From Colimorpha sp002372855 (lineage in GTDB: Bacteria; Bacteroidota; Bacteroidia; Bacteroidales; P3), in assembly GCA_946621635.1 (NCBI GenBank), contig CAMOOR010000057.1, positions 1-10,984 of the forward strand: 10,984 nucleotides of DNA, in the 5' to 3' direction. Positions 6,349 through 10,984 of this stretch are shown here, piece by piece. Under the pieces are notes generated by a model. That model saw only the letters and a program-made list of their open reading frames with translations, ran no database searches and was not told the origin of the DNA. Numbering within the stretch: the stretch's first letter is position 1; every line of letters begins with the position of its first letter. A program made the translations under genes and the position numbers.

Positions 6349-6407
6349 GTTCTTTTTTCTCTTTCTTTGCCCTTATAACGGAACAGAGCTTTTTTTATTG
6401 TGTGTCC

Positions 6408-7442
6408 TCAGAAGATAAAATCGCTTCTCTTGTCCTTGTGCCACCGCAAGCGCCAGAGGTTGTCTATGTTGTCGCCCACCTGGATGATGTATTCATACAC
6501 CTGGGAGGCCCTGTCGGCACGGCTCATGTGGAGGTCTATCCGGCAGCTTCCATGGCAACGCTTCATGGCCACCAGGGTCCCCCGGGCGTTGTAGACACGC
6601 ACCGTCTCGTCCTCGACGTTGCGGACCAGGATGGTGCTCCCGTCGACGGTGATGACGGGTCGCACAATCCGCCTCGCCGGCACGACGGGAGGAGTGCTGT
6701 CTGCCAAGAGGGGTATGGCCTGCAGGTGAGGCACCGAGTCGCAGGGACGGCAGGGAAGACCTGCAGCGGTGTCGGCCACAGCGGGCGGGACGTCGGACGG
6801 CTGCGGAGGGGCTTCCGTGGCAGTGGGGCGCGGCGGGGGTGCGGGCGAGACCTCCGGCTCGGGCACCGGCTCCGGCTGGCGGGAGGAGAAGACGGCCTTC
6901 CGCCACTGCGGCACCACGGCGATGGCCACCGTGGAGGTGCCGATGAGCAGCAGCACCATCAGCAACACCCGGCGAGCCTTGAGGACTATGCGGTGCATGC
7001 GCTGATAGACGGCGTCGCGCTTCAGCCCCATGACGGAGGCAATCTCGTCCGCGTTGTAACCCTCCATCTTCAGGCGCAGCAGGCGCTGCTCCTCGGGGCT
7101 GAGCGACGCCATCATCTCCTCGACGCTTTCGCGCAGACGCATCTCCTCGTCGGAGGCCGGCACGGCGGCGGCCTCGCTGCCGAGGGGCTGCGTCGACAGA
7201 CGTCGCTTACGTCCTTCGAGGTAGAACACCTTCCTTGCCACCCAGCGCACCCACTCACGCTCTTCCTTGGGCGTGGCGCCGGGGCGCAGCCTGTCGAACT
7301 CCAGCCACAGGCGCAGCGACACCTCCTGCACCAGGTCGCAGCAGTCGTCCCACTGGCCGTGGGCATGGTCGCGGCACATCGCCCATATCACGTGGCGGTG
7401 GCGGCTGAGCATGGCGGTGTATGCGTCGTGGCGGTTCATCAT
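6408..7442 (-). CDS. Membrane-anchored ECF-type sigma factor fused to a periplasmic beta domain
   Basis: This is a 344-aa protein from ATG 7442. ATG 7439 and an in-frame TTG at 7460 are alternatives; ATG is preferred. Residues 5-80 resemble sigma region 2, with WDDCCDLVQEVSLRLW at 31-46. Residues 104-158 are sigma region 4, with SPEEQRLLRLKMEGY followed by the helix-turn-helix ADEIASVMGLKRDAVYQRMHR. A single hydrophobic helix follows at about 159-177 (VLLMVLLLIGTSTVAIAVV), then a Pro/Glu-rich linker (190-225). The C-terminal region (about 260-327; VRVYNARGTLVA... YEYIIQVGD) resembles a T9SS-type C-terminal beta domain or an Ig-like fold. The topology would be sigma domains in the cytosol and the tail in the periplasm. 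Release by proteolysis, or signalling in place of a separate FecR-type anti-sigma, is inferred; no FecR gene is adjacent. Its ATG lies 29 nt after the stop codon of the upstream lipoprotein gene, so they likely share a transcript. Confidence 0.8.
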   Translation of the reverse strand: MMNRHDAYTAMLSRHRHVIWAMCRDHAHGQWDDCCDLVQEVSLRLWLEFDRLRPGATPKEEREWVRWVARKVFYLEGRKRRLSTQPLGSEAAAVPASDEEMRLRESVEEMMASLSPEEQRLLRLKMEGYNADEIASVMGLKRDAVYQRMHRIVLKARRVLLMVLLLIGTSTVAIAVVPQWRKAVFSSRQPEPVPEPEVSPAPPPRPTATEAPPQPSDVPPAVADTAAGLPCRPCDSVPHLQAIPLLADSTPPVVPARRIVRPVITVDGSTILVRNVEDETVRVYNARGTLVAMKRCHGSCRIDLHMSRADRASQVYEYIIQVGDNIDNLWRLRWHKDKRSDFIF

Positions 7443-7471
7443 TTCCACAATTTCCTGCAAAATCTATGCCA

Positions 7472-8374
7472 TCACTTGACAGCGTCCTTCACCAAGCGCA
7501 CCGAGCATCCCCAGCTGCGCACCCCATGTCCGGGATTGATGTAGTCGCTGCCGATGAAATTGAAACCGAAAGCTGCCGACACATCGGCTGCCGTCGACGA
7601 CCAATAGAGGCCCGTGGCATTGGGCCAGTTTGCGAAGCGTCCGCAGACAAGCCCCCTACGCATGCCTGCCGCTGGAAGGAACAACGCTCCCGCCTGCTCC
7701 ATACGGCTCCACTCCTCCAGGGTGTACACGTTGGTCTCCCACCCACGCGCTTGTCCTGCAATGTAGACAAGCCCGTCGGGAGGCTCCCAATTGTCGGGGA
7801 GCACAACTATGCCACGCAAGCCGTCGATCATAGCCGATGCCCACTTGCCGTTGCGCACGGCGTTGTCGCCCAGCAGGTAGGTCCATTCGTCAGCCGTAAG
7901 TGTGCGCCACATGCCCGGCTGGTTGCCACCGTTCACTATGGCGTTGTGCACGCCCCAGTCGGCCTCGGCGCAGTCGCCGGTGAGACTGTTGCCGCTCGCA
8001 CCTCCGGGCCAGTAGTCAGAATACTCCTCACTCACCACCCATGGAGCCACCGAAGCGCCCTCCCAGCCGCTGGTGCCCCATGCGAGGAGGTCTATCCAGC
8101 CGTCGTAGTCTTCGCCGATGGACTCATTGTCGGTGCCGCAGCAATCATACTGTTCCAATGCGAAGCGCCAGCCGCCCGTGGAGGCCTGGTACTGGAGGTT
8201 TCCTCGGGAGAAATGCACCTGACGAGAGTCACTCACCGAAAAGAGAGCCCGCGAGGCACCATTGGCATCGAAAGGAGACGTCTCCTGCCAACTGTCTTCC
8301 TCCTTGTTGCACGAGGCCATGGCCACCATCAGCATCCCGGCAGCCATCATCATAATGAATCGTATTGTCTTCAT
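7472..8374 (-). CDS. Surface-type lipoprotein with FISUMP/DUF1566-like domain
   Basis: This 300-aa lipoprotein has a lipobox ending in MASC, giving lipidated Cys22. The next residues, NKEED, match the Lys plus two acidic residues export signal known from Bacteroidota surface lipoproteins. From about residue 43 the protein has a pattern common in Bacteroidales proteins: LFSVSDSRQVHFSRGNLQY, DYDGWIDLLAWGTSGW, ADWGVHNAIVNGGNQPGMWR, TADEWTYLL, then LYWSSTAADVSAAFGFNF and the terminal GCSVRLVKDA. These resemble the Fibrobacter major paralogous domain / DUF1566 group, with a C-type-lectin or formylglycine-generating-enzyme-like fold. The family function is unknown; carbohydrate or protein binding at the cell surface is a guess. 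It is the first gene of the minus-strand run and is directly followed by the membrane-tethered sigma factor, so the two may form a sensing pair. Start: ATG at 8374, the only Met giving an n-region MKTIRF. Confidence 0.85.
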   Translation of the reverse strand: MKTIRFIMMMAAGMLMVAMASCNKEEDSWQETSPFDANGASRALFSVSDSRQVHFSRGNLQYQASTGGWRFALEQYDCCGTDNESIGEDYDGWIDLLAWGTSGWEGASVAPWVVSEEYSDYWPGGASGNSLTGDCAEADWGVHNAIVNGGNQPGMWRTLTADEWTYLLGDNAVRNGKWASAMIDGLRGIVVLPDNWEPPDGLVYIAGQARGWETNVYTLEEWSRMEQAGALFLPAAGMRRGLVCGRFANWPNATGLYWSSTAADVSAAFGFNFIGSDYINPGHGVRSWGCSVRLVKDAVK

Positions 8375-8402
8375 AAAATAAAGGTTTTTTCGTTTCTAAA
8401 AT

Positions 8403-8410
8403 CAAATACA
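8403..8410 (-). promoter_or_regulatory. Possible -7 box for the lipoprotein–sigma transcript
   Basis: On the minus strand TGTATTTG (8410-8403) is one base from TAnnTTTG and lies 28 bp upstream of the lipoprotein ATG. No convincing TTTG occurs at the expected distance upstream, so this is a weak candidate. The remainder of the 136-bp divergent spacer holds an A7/T6 inverted repeat (8443-8458) and the opposing plus-strand promoter. Confidence 0.3.
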
Positions 8411-8453
8411 CATTTCCCGCCCGCAATCTGACATCCGGTGCGAAAAAAACACT

Positions 8454-8488
8454 TTTTTATCCCATATCAAAATAAAGTTGTATCTTTG
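8454..8488 (+). promoter_or_regulatory. Promoter of the toxin–antitoxin pair
   Basis: TATCTTTG (8481-8488) matches TAnnTTTG perfectly and lies 22 bp before the antitoxin ATG. The -33 region has only a T-rich TTTTTAT stretch (8454-8460) rather than TTTG. Type II modules usually autoregulate here through the antitoxin, but no clear operator palindrome was seen. Confidence 0.55.
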
Positions 8489-8510
8489 CACTTTGAAATA
8501 AAAGACAAAA

Positions 8511-8789
8511 ATGGAGAATACTAGAATCAGTTTCGAGGTACCCAGCACAGGCACATACACCGTGGAAGAGCTCACTGCCAGAGCTCGCCATTTCATTATG
8601 GAACTTGTGCTTCCGACAAAAGAAAAAACATCCGACGACGAAATTGCCAAACTCATCCAGAATGTTTTTCCTCCACGAACGGTCGAAGAAAAAAAGGAGG
8701 AGCTGGACAGAAGAATTCAACAAATGGAAGAAGAACCCTCGTCCATGCTATCAAGCGACGAGTTTTTCAAAGAGCTTGAGGCATTATGA
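8511..8789 (+). CDS. Putative antitoxin of a type II toxin–antitoxin pair
   Basis: This 92-aa acidic, helix-rich protein is encoded directly upstream of a RelE/ParE-type toxin. Its stop codon overlaps the toxin ATG by 4 bp (ATGA, 8786-8789), the classic arrangement. Residues 16-38 (YTVEELTARARHFIMEL) could form a small N-terminal fold. Residues 56-92 are strongly charged, with EEKKEELDRRIQQMEEE, and end in DEFFKELEAL, as in toxin-wrapping antitoxin tails. I do not recognise a standard DNA-binding domain (PHD/YefM, RHH, HTH), so the family is open. The assignment rests on context. Codons are visibly richer in A and T than in the flanking genes. The start is set by the promoter -7 box 22 bp upstream. 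Confidence 0.7.
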   Translation: MENTRISFEVPSTGTYTVEELTARARHFIMELVLPTKEKTSDDEIAKLIQNVFPPRTVEEKKEELDRRIQQMEEEPSSMLSSDEFFKELEAL

Positions 8790-9103
8790 TATACGAAGTC
8801 AAATGGAGCAGCGCCTCGCTCGACGATGCCAAAAACATAGTGGCATTCGTCAAGTCCACCACTGGTACAACCGCTTCAAAAAAATTCATCAACGCACTTC
8901 GTGACGCCGAAAACAACCTCTCCCGCTTCCCCTTCCTGGGCCACCTCTCCGACACCTATTCCCCCTGCAGGGTGCTGGCAGCAAAACATACCAATCTATA
9001 CTACATCGTAAACGAATCCGAACACCTTGTCAGCATTGTCGCCGTGTGGGACAACCGGCGGGACACCGACAACCTGGAAACAACCCTGAAAAAAAGAATA
9101 TAA
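8786..9103 (+). CDS. RelE/ParE-family toxin
   Basis: This 105-aa protein has the RelE/ParE fold pattern. An N-terminal strand YEVKWSSASLDDAKNIVAFV leads into two helices (to LRDAENNLSRFP). The middle GHLSDTYSPCRVLAAKHTNLYYIVNE corresponds to the family's 'R.l....y.ilY.v' strands, and the end is LVSIVAVWDNRRDTDNL, the usual 'v.iv.v.h.rr.p' closing strand. Members either cleave ribosome-bound mRNA (RelE) or poison DNA gyrase (ParE); sequence alone does not decide here. It is translationally coupled to the antitoxin through the ATGA overlap. The pepD-like gene starts 25 bp after its stop, with no promoter seen in between. A chromosomal stability or stress module is likely; whether it is active is unknown. 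Confidence 0.85.
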   Translation: MIYEVKWSSASLDDAKNIVAFVKSTTGTTASKKFINALRDAENNLSRFPFLGHLSDTYSPCRVLAAKHTNLYYIVNESEHLVSIVAVWDNRRDTDNLETTLKKRI

Positions 9104-9128
9104 CAAAAACAATAAAACACCAAACCCT

Positions 9129-10886
9129 ATGAAATTCACCCGTATCATTGCAGCAGGGCTGCTCAGCGCAGCGATGTTCTTCGGCACCACCGCCGAGGCC
9201 TGCACCAATTTCCTCTTCTCCAAAGGTGCCACCAAGGACGGCAGCACCATGATTACCTACGCCGCCGACAGCCACACCCTCTACGGCGAGCTCTACTACC
9301 GCCGCGCCGCCGACTACCCCGCCGGCACCCTCTTCCATGTGGTCGACTGGGACACCGGCACCAAGCTCATCCAGATCCCCCAGGTGGCTCACACCTACAG
9401 CGTCGTGGGCAACATGAACGAGCACGCCCTGGCCATCGGCGAGACCACCTACGGCGGCCGCAAGGAACTGGCCACCGAGATTGAAGGCGGCATCGACTAC
9501 GGCTCGCTCATCTACCTCACCCTCCAGCGCGCCAAGAACGCCCGCGAGGCCATCGTCGTCCTCGCCGGATTCCTCCGCGACTACCCCTACCACAGCGAAG
9601 GCGAAAGCTTCTCCATCGCCGACCCCAACGAGGTGTGGATCCTCGAACTCATCGGCAAACGCCAGGGCACCGTCAAAGCCGACCTGGCCAAGAAACTGAA
9701 ATATAAATACACCGACGGCGGCGTCTGGGTGGCCCGCCGTATCCCCGACGGCTACGTCTCCGGCCACGCCAACCAGGCCCGCATCACCCAGTTCCCCCAG
9801 GAAGGCAAATTCAAGAAAGCCAAAGGCAAAGGCCTCCACGCCGCCATCTCCAGCCTCCACCTCGACTACATCTACGAGCCCGAGGTCGAATGCGTCTACA
9901 GCGCCGACGTCATCACCTACGCCCGCGCCTGCGGCTGGTACGACGGCACCGACGCCGACTTCTCCTTCTGCGACACCTACGCCCCGCTGACCTTCAGCGG
10001 CCTCCGCGGCTGCGACGCCCGCGTCTACGCCATGTTCAACCGCGTTGCCACCGGCATGCAGCGCTACGAGCGCTACGCCATGGGCGACGCCACGGCCGAA
10101 CGCCTCCCCCTCTGGGTCAAACCCGACCACAAACTCGACGTCCACGACGTCATGAACCTCATGCGCGACCACTACGAAGGCACCTCCATGGACATGACCA
10201 AGGACCTCGGCGCAGGCCCCTTCAACTGCCCCTACCGCTGGCGCCCCATGGGTTTTGAAGTCGACGGCAAGAGCTACATCCACGAGCGCGCCACCTCCAC
10301 CCAGCAGACCGGCTTCTCCTTCGTGGCACAGTGCCGCGGATGGCTGCCCTCCAAAGTCGGCGGCATCCTCTGGTTCGGCGTCGACGACACCTACTCCACC
10401 GTCTACTGCCCCATGTACTGCGGCATCACCGAAATACCCCTCTGCTTCCGCCAGGGCAACGGCGACATGCTGACCTACAGCGAAACCTCCGCCTTCTGGC
10501 TCTTCAACCGCGTCACCAACTTCGTCTACAGCCGCTACAGCGACATGATCCGCGACCTCCAGAAAGTGCAGTCCAACCTCGAAAGCACCTACATCGCCGA
10601 CGTCCAGAAATTCGACGCCCGCGTCAAGAACCTCGACGGCCAGGCCCTCACCAACCAGCTCAACGACTTCTCCGGCCGCCAGGCCGACAAGATGATGAAG
10701 GAGTGGAACAACCTCGACCGCTACCTCCTCGTCAAATACATCGACGGCAACATCAAGAAAGAGAAAGACGGCCGCTTCGAGCGCACCTCCACCGGCATGG
10801 CCGCCTTCCCCCTCCAGCCCCAGTACCGCCCCGAATGGTACCGCATGATCGTCCGCGACCACGGCGACGTCATCCTCGAGCACTAA
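9129..10886 (+). CDS. C69-family dipeptidase, secreted
   Basis: This 585-aa protein is of peptidase family C69 (PepD-like, Ntn-hydrolase fold), which releases dipeptides or N-terminal residues. The signal peptide (MKFTRII, hydrophobic core, ending AEA at 24) places Cys25 exactly at the cleavage site, so processing exposes the catalytic N-terminal Cys. The next residues, CTNFLFSKGATKDGSTMITYAADSH, are the family hallmark. YSVVGNMNEHALAIGETTYGGR, GIDYGSLIYLTLQRAKNAREAI and SFSIADPNEVWILELIGK follow the usual order. The C-terminal part (about 480-560) is helical and charged. Location is the periplasm or cell surface, in peptide scavenging. Third codon positions are almost all C or G, in sharp contrast to the toxin–antitoxin genes just upstream. 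No promoter was seen in the 25-bp gap, so it may rely on read-through from the module or a start site inside it. Confidence 0.9.
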   Translation: MKFTRIIAAGLLSAAMFFGTTAEACTNFLFSKGATKDGSTMITYAADSHTLYGELYYRRAADYPAGTLFHVVDWDTGTKLIQIPQVAHTYSVVGNMNEHALAIGETTYGGRKELATEIEGGIDYGSLIYLTLQRAKNAREAIVVLAGFLRDYPYHSEGESFSIADPNEVWILELIGKRQGTVKADLAKKLKYKYTDGGVWVARRIPDGYVSGHANQARITQFPQEGKFKKAKGKGLHAAISSLHLDYIYEPEVECVYSADVITYARACGWYDGTDADFSFCDTYAPLTFSGLRGCDARVYAMFNRVATGMQRYERYAMGDATAERLPLWVKPDHKLDVHDVMNLMRDHYEGTSMDMTKDLGAGPFNCPYRWRPMGFEVDGKSYIHERATSTQQTGFSFVAQCRGWLPSKVGGILWFGVDDTYSTVYCPMYCGITEIPLCFRQGNGDMLTYSETSAFWLFNRVTNFVYSRYSDMIRDLQKVQSNLESTYIADVQKFDARVKNLDGQALTNQLNDFSGRQADKMMKEWNNLDRYLLVKYIDGNIKKEKDGRFERTSTGMAAFPLQPQYRPEWYRMIVRDHGDVILEH

Positions 10887-10929
10887 CCGCCACCCTCCCC
10901 CACACCCACCCGAAAGGGACATAAGAGGA

Positions 10930-10984
10930 CCCTTCTTATATCGTTCCTATATACTTCTCATATACTTCTTATATCACCTATATA
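10930..10984 (+). repeat. Second copy of the 11-bp-unit element (truncated by window edge)
   Basis: Four 11-bp units (10933-10976) and the following CCTATATA are identical over 55 bases to the reverse complement of 1551-1605. The copy begins 43 nt after the C69 dipeptidase stop codon, in the same orientation relative to that gene as the first copy has to the gene ending at 1648. The opposite arm presumably lies beyond the window. No T-tailed terminator is visible in the 43 nt between the stop and the repeat. Confidence 0.85.

Noticed and set aside
6349..6407. Separate promoter for the arginase-fold gene
   Set aside because: No TAnnTTTG was found on the minus strand in the gap; the nearest TATCTTCTG lies at the sigma-gene end and has an extra base. 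Read-through from upstream is simpler.
7443..7460. TTG start at 7460 for the sigma factor
   Set aside because: It is possible, but two ATG codons follow at 7442 and 7439, and the added six residues are not part of sigma region 2.
8443..8458. A7-CAC-T6 inverted repeat as a terminator
   Set aside because: It lies between divergent genes, so no transcript ends there, and an all A/T stem is weak. It may simply be A/T-rich promoter DNA.
9030..10922. Open frame of 630 codons on the minus strand across the C69 dipeptidase gene
   Set aside because: It mirrors the dipeptidase gene, whose C/G third positions remove stop codons on the other strand. The product is a low-complexity Val/Ala/Gly/Glu/Asp string without motifs.

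Overview
The window looks like a piece of a Bacteroidales (phylum Bacteroidota) chromosome, probably from an uncultured gut-type lineage. Four signs support this. Two promoters match the Bacteroidota sigma-ABfr consensus (TTTG, 19 bp, TAnnTTTG). Shine-Dalgarno sequences are largely absent. Coding regions are G+C-rich with long antisense shadow frames, while spacers are very A+T-rich. The gene families are typical of the order: LptE, a DUF2723/TMEM260-type protein, a Bacteroidota-type arginase-fold protein, a surface-lipoprotein signal and a C69 dipeptidase. The genus cannot be called from this sequence.

Layout. The left edge carries an outward-facing promoter for a gene outside the window. 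Next comes kbl (minus strand) with a strong promoter, a nested 3' hairpin and an intrinsic terminator. A 129-bp palindromic element of 11-bp repeat units follows (1483-1611). From 8374 down to 1648 all genes lie on the minus strand and are tightly packed. In transcription order they are: a secreted lipoprotein; a sigma factor fused to a membrane helix and a periplasmic domain; an arginase-fold protein with degenerate metal ligands; a 56-aa small protein; the LPS-transport lipoprotein LptE; a compact DUF2723 glycosyltransferase-like membrane protein; and a secreted barrel-like protein with a degenerate DUF922-like region. The last four overlap by 23, 40 and 4 bp, which suggests one envelope-biogenesis transcript. 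On the plus strand, an A/T-richer toxin-antitoxin pair (RelE/ParE type) precedes a C69 dipeptidase. The dipeptidase is followed by a second, truncated copy of the 11-bp-unit element at the right edge.

The most unusual items are three. The first is the element itself: its 55-bp arm is repeated base for base, in the same orientation relative to the upstream gene, about 40 nt after the stop codons of two unrelated genes. The second is the one-protein membrane-tethered sigma factor paired with a lipoprotein. The third is a pair of apparent pseudo-enzymes (arginase fold and DUF922-like) in the LptE/glycosyltransferase cluster. No tRNA, rRNA, CRISPR array or insertion sequence was seen.
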